64,000 nt of DNA. It comes from Pratylenchus scribneri. Its lineage: Eukaryota; Nematoda; Chromadorea; Rhabditida; Pratylenchidae. The stretch spans positions 2,046,001 to 2,110,000 of the forward strand of contig JAQSEB010000032.1 in assembly GCA_030063045.1 (NCBI GenBank), written 5' to 3'. The notes beneath the pieces are model-generated. The model did no database searches. It saw only the letters and a list, made by a program, of their open reading frames with translations, and was not told the DNA's origin. A program made the position numbers and the translations under genes. How positions within the stretch are numbered: position 1 is the first letter of the stretch; every line of letters starts with the position of its first letter. Positions 33,994-45,078 of this stretch are shown one piece after another.

Positions 33994-35497
33994 TCAAATT
34001 CTTATGATCTTTTTTGGAATTAATCCACCCGCAATTTTCATTCCATCTTCTGTCGGTTTTGCATCCTCTATCAATAGCAGTGTTCTCTGGTCTCGAACGA
34101 CATCACCCCAAAGGAAATCGACTGCACATTTTGGGCATCGTCCAGTGATTGGGGAAATGCGCTCATTCAGAAGGCCTTCGGAATTGAGGCAATTTTCGGC
34201 AAGGCAATTCACTGTAAAATGAAGTAAATATTAGTGGTGAAATTCATCATAAAAAGAGAGAAACCATGGAAATGGGCGCCACAAACTTCAGCGGCCAAAC
34301 ACCTCAGCAAATGCGAAATCTACAAAAAAAAGAATTTATTAAACCGTTAATTATTTGGTAAATAACCTGTTTAATTGGTTTTTTGCACAAATCGCATTCT
34401 TTCAATGTTGTGTAAGCATTCAGCTCGATTGGCACCGACAGGGTGAATTTTTGCACTTTTCCTTGCGCCAATTTCATGTGGGAAGGCAAATTCATATGCG
34501 GAGGAAATGGAAGTTCATATTCCTTTAAAAATAAATGTTCTTTTGATTTTGATAAATATTTAGGCTTAATTGCCGTAAATTAACCAAGTCAAGTTGGATT
34601 AATTTTGGGAATCGCGCTTCCGGACACAATCCAGATAACCAAGAATAAGCTCATTCGACAAAGCATAGTCGATTTAGTCTTTGAAATTCAATTTTAAACC
34701 GATATTATATTGTGCTATAAAGTTAAATCGCCTTGTTTTAAACCAAAACCGGTTTTCGGTTCATTTATTTTTGCCTAAGCATTAATATTGGTCTGCAATT
34801 GAAATTTCATTAACTAAATCGACTTTTGCTATAGCCTATTCTCGAATTTGGGATTAAGAAGCCGAAATTCTCATAATTAATCGAAATATATATACGAGAA
34901 AGACATACCGAAATCAACCATCTAAATGTCAGCGCCATTTCCCTCCAAGGCCTTGTGTTGAGCATTTGGGAGGCGACCCGAAAACGGAAAGCAAATGGAC
35001 TTTCTTTACGGTCCTTCTTCATATTTTGACGTCGAATCCTCTTGGATTTGTCCGGATTTTGCCAGGCCCATTCAAATTGCAAAGCCGCAATTGAATTTGG
35101 GAAACCGTGAATGATGCAAACCATGTCCCTAAAGTAAAATTAATTTTATTATAATTCAAAAATGTGCGCAAAAATACCATGGACCACGATTGTCCGTTTT
35201 TCTAGCACCGCCATGGTCGTGGCCAGCATTGTGCTGCCGAATTCGTCTGTTCGGATCCACCGTATAGCCAATGTAGCATCGATTCTATGTAATTTACGGT
35301 CAAATTTAAATTAATCAAAAAAAAATGAATTACTTTGTACAATTTTTCTTCACTTTTGCTGACCAAACAATAAACACCAAAAAATTCATCCTGGACTTGT
35401 TTGCATTTTGGTGGGAGAAGCTGCAAATTAAATATTAAAAAAAAGAGTGGAAAATAATTCAAACCGGTTCAGTCAAATCGAGCAATTTTTGCATCAT
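33994..35497 (-). CDS. slx-1: SLX1 structure-specific endonuclease subunit (GIY-YIG plus RING-like zinc domain)
   Basis: Catalytic subunit of SLX1-SLX4, which cuts branched DNA such as Holliday junctions (family knowledge). Seven exons, 35497-35465, 35420-35334, 35284-35178, 35128-34909, 34522-34367, 34319-34265 and 34211-33994, give 291 residues with all phases matching. The GIY-YIG nuclease spans about 25-105: [27 protein letters not shown], then the family block [20 protein letters not shown]. The C-terminal zinc domain has CDLCKKPI, then [20 protein letters not shown] and [11 protein letters not shown]...WGDVVRDQ. The start is the first of two ATGs behind a TTTTTCAG trans-splice-like site. 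The NUP160 stop lies 229 bp upstream on the same strand, so co-transcription is possible. Confidence 0.95.
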
Positions 35498-35726
35498 TTT
35501 TCTGGACCTGAAAAATGCGATTTTATGTATTATAAAATTTAATTAAATTTGTAATATAAAATATACATGGAAATTAACCATTTCAAATTATTTTTAAATA
35601 AATTTTTTCACATTTATTTTTATTTCATTATTAAAAAGGCAGGAAAAAATACTTTATTAAACACAAATAAATAAGTTAAATGCAAAAAAATCAATAATCA
35701 ATCAATTTGGATTGTGTCCAATGTCA

Positions 35727-38700
35727 TCAATTTGGATTTCGGGTCATTGTTCGTTGATAATTGTTGAATTCCTTGAGCCTTTCCAGTGTTTCCTCAATTG
35801 GCTAAATTAATTAATTAAATTAAGTGAACAATTCCTCTCATATTTGGAATACCAAATGATTTCGTTCCTCCGACCTCTCTGCCATTTGCAATAAATGCTC
35901 AATGTGGGTGTACGGAAGCAAAAGGGCCAAATCTTCTTCGGCAATTTTGGCCATTGGATCCTTGCGAATTTGCGTCGTCAACAATTCTTGCAAGCGCACT
36001 TTTGCCCCATCAATTTGTTTGAACAATAATTTGAATGCATCCGCCAAATCGCCGTAATCCAGCAAAGTTCGAAGCAAATCAGCAAAATTTGTTTTCTATT
36101 AATTTTTGAAATTAAATTTAAATATTTTGGTGAATTTTACCATGTATCTATGCAAAAGCCAATTGGGCAATTTGATTGAAAATTTCAGGAAGCAATTGGT
36201 CACACATCGAAGTATTGCCGTATCATGGGGGAATAGTTTCATGGCCAAGTCCAAATATGAGATCACAATGCGCCAATGGGATTTTTGATGGCTAAAATAA
36301 TAATTTATATTTTTTCGAATTTTTGAAATTTTAAAATTAAAAAATTATTAATTTAAAAATATTTCCATTCTTCATCCCCCAAGCCCCAATCTCAAAAGCT
36401 TACCCCCCAGTATTGTAGTCGCGAATAAAATTTCGATTGCACAAAATCCAATCGGGTTCCATTCCTTGATCCAATTCAATTTGTTGCTGCTCATCCAAAT
36501 AAAAATCTTTGTCGTAGTCAATTCGAATGGACTCCTCTGTGATTTTATCCAACAAATCGTACGGTTTCAATTCAAATTCCCTATTAAAAATAATTAATTT
36601 TTCAAAAAACCATACAAAATTTACTTAATCAGCAGCCAGGCCATATCATATCGTTTGTGTCTGAGGGATTCCCGGAGGATGTCCTCCTCATCGCTCGGCG
36701 GCACTGCACTCTCATCGGCATCAATCAATGCGAGACGGGCCTCCGCTTTGAGCAGCTCCCTTGCCACATCGGCCAATTTAATTTGTTGTTGAAAACATCG
36801 AATTGGATTTGTTGGCATTTCTGGCAATAATTTTAATAGTAATTATAAATATTTTTATGGCCCACCTTGTTGTTCCTTTTCATTTATCTCAATCATGGCA
36901 AAATCGTCTTCCACTCCATTGTCCTGAGGACCGTTGCTGCCTTCTTGAACATGATCGGAGGGTGCCTTCTATTTAAAAATATTTTTATCAATAATCAAAA
37001 TATAAACTCACATATTCAATCACATCAACATTTATGACCATTTCCGTGTTTTGTTGTTCGACAATTTGCATTGTTTGATAGACGGTGGCCAAAACATTGC
37101 ATCGTTTTTGAAGCAAATTACTATTCTGTATTTCCCGGCGAAGACGCATTGAAAGTTCATACATTAATTTGGCTGCTGAAATTTGTAATTTTTTTCTTTA
37201 AAAATTATTTAAAAACTTGCCTTTCGCAAATTCACAACGTGAAACCAGGAATGCATAGGCAATATTGTACATTGGGCCTGGGTCCGATTCCATTTTGCAA
37301 TGCACTTCGAGAATGTCCACCACAACGTCCACCAAATGGTCGTAGGGAAGGGCGACAAGCACTTGGGTTTGACGAGTGTCCAATAAATGAGTGATCAATT
37401 GGCGGAGACAAACAGATTGACGTTTCTCGACGGGGTTGAGGAGAACAGAGCGAATTGCCTCCAAATAGTCCTTGGCGACCAAATGTTGCGTGAAGAGGGT
37501 GGTGTAAACTTCAGACTGGAAATTTTTATTTTTTAGTTTTATTTTCATTTATATTTGAACGTACCAATAGTAATTCGTCGCCATCTTTTCCATATTTGAT
37601 TGCTCTATCGCCCGCCATAATCACATGAGCGGGATGTTTGTGTTCTTTGAAGATGAACATTACCTGAAATTATTTGAAATAATTTTAATCTATCAAAAAT
37701 TTTGAGAAAAGCTCTGAAAAATTCAATTAGCAATAAAACTCGTTTAGATAAGAAAAAAAACACAATAGCAAAAAACACAATTACAATCTTAATTAGCAAA
37801 CAAAAACACATTTAAAATTACAATCTAAGTGAAACACATTTACAATTACAATCTAAGTGAAACACAATTACAATTACAATCTAAGTGAAACACATTTACA
37901 ATTACAATCTAAGTGAAACACATTTACAATTACAATCTAAGTGAAACACATTTACAATTACAATCTAAGTGAAACACAATTACAATTACAATCTAATTGA
38001 AACACAATTACAATCTAAGTGAAACACATTTACAATTACAATCTAAGTGAAACACATTTACAATTACAATCTAAGTGAAACACAATTACAATTACAATCT
38101 AATTGAAACACAATTACAATCTAAGTGAAACACATTTACAATTACAATCTAAGTGAAACACATTTACAATTACAATCTAAGTGAAACACATTACCATTAC
38201 AATCTTAGCAGGCGAAACACATTTACAATCTTAGCAGGCGAAAACACACTTACAATCTTAGCAAGCAAAAACACATTTACAATCTTAGCTGGCGAAAACA
38301 CATTACAATTTTAGCAGGCGAAAACACAATTACAATCTTAGCAGGCGAAAACACAATTACAATCTTAGCAGGCGAAAACACATTTACAATCTTAGCAGGC
38401 GAAAACACAATTACAATCTTAGCAGGCGAAAACACAATTACAATCTTAGCAGGCGAAAACACATTTACAATCTTAGAAGGCGAAAAAACAATTACAATCT
38501 TAGCAGGCGAAAACACAATTACAATCTTAGCAGGCGAAAACACAATTACAATCTTAGCAGGCGAAAACACATTTACAATCTTAGCAGGCGAAAACACACT
38601 TACAATCTTAGCAAGCAAAAACACATTTACAATCTTAGCAGGCGAAAACACAATTACAATCTTAGCAGGCGAAAACACATTTACAATCCTAACAGACGAA

Positions 38701-41700
38701 AACACATTTACAATCTTAGCAGGCGAAAACACAATTACAATCTTAGCTGGCGAAAACACATTTACAATCTTAGCTGGCGAAAACACATTTACAATTACAA
38801 TCTAAGTGAAACACATTTACAATTACAATCTAAGTGAAACACAATTACAATTACAATCTAATTGAAACACAATTACAATCTAAGTGAAACACATTTACAA
38901 TTACAATCTAAGTGAAACACATTTACAATTACAATCTAAGTGAAACACAATTACAATTACAATCTAATTGAAACATAATTACAATCTAAGTGAAACACAT
39001 TTACAATTACAATCTAAGTGAAACACATTTACAATTACAATCTAAGTGAAACACATTACCATTACAATCTTAGCAGGCGAAACACATTTACAATCTTAGC
39101 AGGCGAAAACACACTTACAATCTTAGCAAGCAAAAACACATTTACAATCTTAGCTGGCGAAAACACATTACAATTTTAGCAGGCGAAAACACAATTACAA
39201 TCTTAGCAGGCGAAAACACAATTACAATCTTAGCAGGCGAAAACACATTTACAATCTTAGCAGGCGAAAACACAATTACAATCTTAGCAGGCGAAAACAC
39301 AATTACAATCTTAGCAGGCGAAAACACATTTACAATCTTAGAAGGCGAAAAAACAATTACAATCTTAGCAGGCGAAAACACAATTACAATCTTAGCAGGC
39401 GAAAACACAATTACAATCTTAGCAGGCGAAAACACATTTACAATCTTAGCAGGCGAAAACACACTTACAATCTTAGCAAGCAAAAACACATTTACAATCT
39501 TAGCAGGCGAAAACACAATTACAATCTTAGCAGGCGAAAACACATTTACAATCCTAACAGACGAAAACACATTTACAATCTTAGCAGGCGAAAACACAAT
39601 TACAATCTTAGCTGGCGAAAACACATTTACAATCTTAGCTGGCGAAAACACATTTACAATCTTAGCTAGCGAAAACACATTTACAATCTTAGCAGGCGAA
39701 AACACATTTACAATCTTAGCTGGCGAAAACACAATTACAATCTTAGCAGGCGAAAACACAATTACAATCTTAGCAGGCGAAAACACATTTACAATCTTAG
39801 CTGGCGAAAACACAATTACAATCTTAGCAAGCGAAAACACATTTACAATCTTAGTAAACAAAAAACACAATTACAATCTTAGTAAACAAAAACACAATTA
39901 CATTCGAAATCATTTTAAAATTTTAGCTTGCCTTATGGAAATATTCAATCAATGAATGTTTTTGTGGACTATTCTCTGCCTGCTGTGATCGTCTTTTGGT
40001 TGAAACAATTGATGCAGAAGGGTACATGGATGTTAGCAATTCATTTAGGACAGTATCGCCAGCAATAATTCCAGTAGAGACTTCCTCAAAAATGGTCCAA
40101 GCAATTCCGGGTTTATTTTGTCCAGAATGGGCAATTGCCTGGAAGAAGCGGAATGCAAAGGACAATTCGCATGAGAATGGTTCATTTAGTGAACAATAAT
40201 TCTGCAAAAAATATGAATATTAATTAAGTGATTTAATTTATTTCCCATTTTACCCGGAGTGCATCAAAAAATCTGCTCTCAGCCAAAAATCGGGGCAACA
40301 TCATTCCATGAGATTCGGGCCAAAAAACGGTTAACATCCCATCGATCAGCTCCATAAAAAATCGACTGAATTGTGTGCGTCTGGTTCGTCGAAGTTGGCG
40401 CATAAATGTGTCATCCCAACGGGAAGGAGGTGGAAGTGTTCTTTGCAAGGCATCATCTTCTACTTCTTCTTCATCCTCTCTTTCATCTTCTTCTTCCTCA
40501 ATTCCACCTCCAGCAGCAATCACTTCGTCCGTGTCCAACATTTCAATTTCGGCAATATCCTCTTCTCCAAATGCATCATCGTCATCCCCGTTCCCTTCTT
40601 CTCCCTTGCCCAATCTTCCTTGAAGATTTGATCGTCGGAAATAATGGCCTTGATTCAAAAATGCTTGAGCCACGTTAATTTGCTTTGGAATTGGTTCATG
40701 ACTGTAAAATTTGGAATTTAATTTTAATATTAAAAAGTTGGTTTTAAAGTTTATCGTCATTTTTCTAACATCTTATTTTTATTCTAGACAATCATTTGTC
40801 GAAATTTAAAGCTTTCTATATCGATGCATAACAAAAAGCTGGTTCCTTTCCAAAAATAATTTTTGTTTTATAAGCAAAACTTATTCGCTTTGATTTTTCC
40901 TATACCCTAACTATAGTTAGGAACTTAATTTTGAATTAAAAATGATATATGTTTTGGTCTCTGAAAGTCTATTTTCATTTCGAGTTGTTCTGGAAAGTTT
41001 TTCTAGCCCGACCAAGTCCAAATATTATTTTTTTGTTATTATTTTGCACTTATCCCCACCTGATAAGCCGAACAGAGAGTGCAATCCACATTGTGGTATA
41101 ATGATTAATCAATTGGGCAATTCGTCCTTTGTATGCGCCAATCACCATATCCAATTTTGGATTCATTCTTGATTCAGACTTAAAAGCCATTTTTAAATTC
41201 ATTATTTTATTCAATTGACCCACCGAAATGGCCAAAATTTGTGGCATCGCACCGCTGAGACCATTGATTATCCAGGCTGCCTTCAATCGTGCCAAAATTA
41301 AATTTCTTAATGCCATTGACACCAAAGCAACAGTGAATTGGGAATTCAGGTAGGGAGATCGACTTTTGAGAACTAAAAATTAAAATAATTAATAAAATAA
41401 AACATTAAAAACACCATTTAATGAGATCGCTGGTGAAATATTTGCGGCAATTGCAATGATCAGGCGGCACAGCTCATTTGTGTTATTGTTGATGAGTTCG
41501 AGGGTCTTCTCCGGATCCTTAAAATTGGAGTGCTGCAAATTTTTTAAAATGTTTTCATTGTTTCCCAAACATCAGAAATTAATTGGTACTTGTCGGTTAT
41601 CTACAGCCTGGATTAACACCCCAAAAAGTCACCATATATATTTTTATAATAAAAATAGAATTTTCCCATCGTTTAACAATCAATGTAAAATAACAGAAAA

Positions 41701-44700
41701 AATTTGTTCAAATTTGTGGTGGTAGATAACTGACAAGTACCAAATAATTCCAGTATTTTTACCTTATTTGGACGCATCAATTCGAACAATTCCTTGGCCA
41801 CTTTATTATCCGGAGAGCATATTGCGCGCATTTGTTCATCCGGAGGGCAATGAACAGTGAATCGACACTAAAAATGATAATAAAATAAGGCTTCTTTTAA
41901 GAATTTTTGTTAAAATATTTATTTTGTCTATAAATTACTGCACTAAATACTAAAAGATGTATAAAAAATGCTCAAAAGTGACAAACAAGGTCGAAAAAAA
42001 ATAACTTCCTCTAAGCGGGTTCGAACCTGAGACCTTTAAAGTGAAGAATCACCACTCCTTTCGGGTTGAAATTTTTCAATTTTTTGGTTAAATCTTTTTA
42101 TATTATAAACTCTACCTAAGTATTTATTTACATATATTCTAGGTTCAATTTCCAAACCAACCAACCATTTGAATGACGCCGGTCAACCCGGTGGTGGATG
42201 AATGCCACAGAGCCAATGGTGCCAACCGTTCCTCTTGCAGTTGATTGCATGTTTTTTGGAAGTCAAACCAGAATTTTTCGTATGCATTCCGGAGTTTATT
42301 GTCCTCCCTGAGCAGTCCATAGTCCAACATTGCATCTCCCAATCCATCTCCATCGATGTCATTTGCCATGTAAACTTGTTTGAATTGGCCGGATGCGAGA
42401 AAATCGTCCAAATGTCTGCTCAATCCCAGCCAATTCCCATATTCAATGTGCTTTTGTGGTTGTTTGCAAACAATCTAAAATAATTAATTTTTTGATTTTA
42501 ATAATTAATATATTTTTACCTGCACTGCTCGATTCACAACATCGAATGAATAGTTGTTACTGTCGAATATTTTGTTCCGAATTCCCTCCGAGTCCGGGTA
42601 TTTGAAAAGCAAATTGTCAATTGCGCCAGAGGTGGTGGCCGGTCGGACCAATTCCCAATTGAATTTTGCGTCAGGTGAATCCACAAATTCACATTTCTTC
42701 AGTGTATACGGTTGACAATCTTCATCCTGACTCCAGTAAGAATCCGAACTGTCATTCACAATAGCCCATAAACAATATTTATCCTCATTTTCTTCATTTG
42801 CCGATTGATGAATTGTGCAAATAAAATCTTTGATATAGGCCTGTGAAATTAATCGATTAAATATATTTAATTATTTGAATAATTTACATCTTCCAATGTG
42901 ATAGAAAAGAAGACCGACAGCCTTTCTTGATGTTGTTGGAGAAGAACAAACTTAAAATTAATTAAAAATTAATAATAAAATGAGTATTTAATTTGTTTCT
43001 TAATAAGAAAACTCACATGACTATTCCCTGACACGACCATGTGGATAAGCAACAGCTCTGGTCTTCCTTTGCCCATTGGTACACTTTTCAATGTGACATC
43101 CACAATTTGAACCGACCATTTTGGAATTAGCTCGGTTAAATCAACACATGCGAGCATTGTTGTGGAATTGATGTCAAATACACGAATTTTTCCATCCCTC
43201 GACAGGTTGAATATTCGTAATTCACCCTTTTCATTCGCGGCAACTGTCATGTCCCAGGTTTCGATGATTTGTTTTAGGAAAATGCGATTTAGCATGCCAA
43301 CACCTTGGAGAATGACCTCATCTATAAATTGAGTTTTGAATGATTAAATATTGTCAAAATAATTTTAAAAACCTGCTTCCACAGTTGCCATTGGACTCAG
43401 CGGTGGGAAAATTATTCGAATAAGTTGCCGGTCCATCATGCAAGCCGCCGCCACAACCAACCCGTTTCGGTCTGATCCAATTGAGACTTTTAGTGCAATT
43501 CCGGCAAATTTCCATGCATGGAAGTCGGTATTGGCGAGCAGCTCACCGGATTGATGCAATCGACTAATCAATGATTGGTCGCCCTTAAAATTCAATCACT
43601 ATTAATTAATTAAATGCAAATTAAACTAACCAATGAATCATCCTGATCTCGTTCCAGTGGCACAAAAAAGCGATGAATTCCAGACTGGGTTGGCACCATC
43701 AATAAGAAAATTTTGTTGCGAACAATGAAAATTCGGGTGCCAGGAATGATCAGTGAGTGAGAAAAATTGATGCAAAGCGAAGAGCCAATAAGTTCTCGAT
43801 CGATCGAAAATTCATCAATATAGAGATTGGAACCGTCAGCACGCCTAAATTATCGATTGAATTTATTTGTTTTAACATTTCGAAACAAACCATAAAATGA
43901 ATCTGTTTTGTAGACCTCTTTCCGGATATGCAAATGAACCGGCCGATGGTGGCACCTCCGGGGATATAAGCGTTTTAACTGGCAAATCTGAAATAAAACA
44001 TAATTTAATTATATTTGATCATTAGGGAACGGATAGTTATGCATTTAAAAATAGTGAAATATACGTATAAAATATGCACAAAAATTACAAAATATGCACA
44101 AAAATATGCAAATAAAATTGAATTTTTCTGCCTTTTTAGCAATTTTTTTAAATTTTTCAAAACCAATTTTACTACATTTTCAGAGAAAAATGCCTAAAAT
44201 AGCTTTAAATAGGTTTTTTCGTCCAAAAAAAATATTTGGATGTGACAGGATTCGAACTTTAGACCCCACGTAAGTTTGCATTCGAAAGACTACTCTCTCC
44301 GCTATTCAGCCAAAAATTTTCAGCTGCCAAGATTGGCTATTTTTATCAATTGAAAACCAAAAATGCAAATTTTTTTATCTTTTCAAGATTTTTTTGACAA
44401 ATTTAATCCAATTTATTAAATCTCAGTTCTAAAATTTTCATTTTTATTGCATTTTTGATTGAAAATTTCCCTAAAAATGACAAAATATGCATAATATGCG
44501 GAAAAAATGCAAAATATGCAAATATGCACAAAAAGTTGAAAATATGCAAAAATATGCAGTTTAAAAACCATTTTTTTACGTTCAAACATAGTTATAAACA
44601 CTTTTTATATTCATATTACAGCGATACAAGTCCAGGAAAAAAATATGTATTTGCATAACTATCCGTTCCCTATTGATCATCTTTTACTAACCTGTGTTCA

Positions 44701-44776
44701 TTTTGATTGTGTTCGACGGCCTCGGTGCAAAATATGCATTGCAAAATGCTAATTCAGAACCACAGAAAAGCTCCAT
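35727..44776 (-). CDS. nup160: Nucleoporin NUP160
   Basis: Scaffold subunit of the Y (NUP107-160) complex of the nuclear pore. Twenty-two exons beginning at 44776, 43987, 43844, 43583, 43321, 42950, 42840, 42474, 41867, 41532, 41372, 40701, 40201, 37663, 37515, 37175, 36968, 36820, 36580, 36291, 36095 and 35801 encode 1453 residues; every phase agrees. The N-terminal half is a beta-propeller (WDMTVAANEKGELRIFNL, RDGKIRVFDI). The C-terminal half is helical with the NUP160 signatures CLRQLITHLLDTRQTQVLV, ELSMRLRREIQ and LPNWLLHRYM...LLRTLLDYGDLADAF. An acidic loop (residues about 750-800) interrupts the middle. Two introns are GC-AG: after 39932 (AAG/GCAAGC, the 2.3-kb minisatellite intron) and after 37221 (AAAG/GCAAGT). 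Length is close to the human protein. SEC63 lies 302 bp upstream and SLX1 229 bp downstream. C. elegans calls this family npp-6. Confidence 0.93.
37768..39915. repeat. 27/28-bp minisatellite, array 3 with 865-bp higher-order repeat
   Basis: Two related units alternate in blocks: the 27-bp ACAATCTTAGCAGGCGAAAA + CACATTT and a 28-bp form with TTACAATTACAATCTAAGTG. An 865-bp block occurs twice in tandem: the landmark ACACATTACCATTACAATC is at about 38186 and again at about 39051, and the following variant units appear in the same order. The whole array lies inside one NUP160 intron (37664-39931) that begins with a GC donor. Confidence 0.92.
41583..41744. mobile_element. Small MITE in a NUP160 intron
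   Basis: TTGGTACTTGTCGGTTATCT at the left and GTAGATAACTGACAAGTACC at the right are inverted repeats of about 22 bp, separated by about 115 bp of A/T-rich DNA. The A/T-rich flanks do not give an unambiguous target duplication. Intron 41533-41762. Confidence 0.65.
42003..42075 (-). pseudogene. tRNA-like sequence in a NUP160 intron
   Basis: The plus strand has AAGCGGGTTCGAACCTGAGACC, the reverse of a T-arm with B-box, then a candidate anticodon region at about 42035-42050. No acceptor stem is evident. Confidence 0.35.
44023..44672. mobile_element. hAT-type MITE, 650 bp, with perfect 8-bp target duplication
   Basis: The terminal repeats TAGGGAACGGATAGTTATGC and GCATAACTATCCGTTCCCTA are exact inverses. 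TTGATCAT stands directly outside both ends (44015-44022 and 44673-44680). An 8-bp duplication and TAGGG ends fit the hAT superfamily. The subterminal DNA has many AATATGCA / TGCATATT-like motifs on both sides. A tRNA-like segment lies inside. It occupies the first intron of NUP160. No transposase, so non-autonomous. Confidence 0.9.
44232..44315 (-). pseudogene. tRNA-like sequence carried inside the 650-bp hAT MITE
   Basis: The plus strand reads GTGACAGGATTCGAACTTTAG, the reverse of a T-arm with B-box, followed by CTACTCTCTCCGCTATTCAGCC, the reverse of a D-arm-like A-box. Spacing is like a tRNA with a long variable region. The acceptor stem is not closed. Confidence 0.4.
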
Positions 44777-45078
44777 TTTATTTAAAATTTCTAAATAAAA
44801 TTTTCTGTTATTCTTGCATTTATTTAAATGAGAAAATAAAAAATATTTATCGATAATTATAAATCGATAATTGATATGCATATTGAATATTTTATAGGTC
44901 AAATTTTATTAAAAATTTTAACATCGATTAAAAAACCCCTATAAACTCAACCATGAAAACAAAAATTGTACAAACAAAATTAGAGGGAACATTAGGATAA
45001 GCGAAATTGGGAGGGGGAATTAAAATGTCAGCAGCATTAACAATTATGATTAATATGTGATTTAAATTATCCGAGCAT

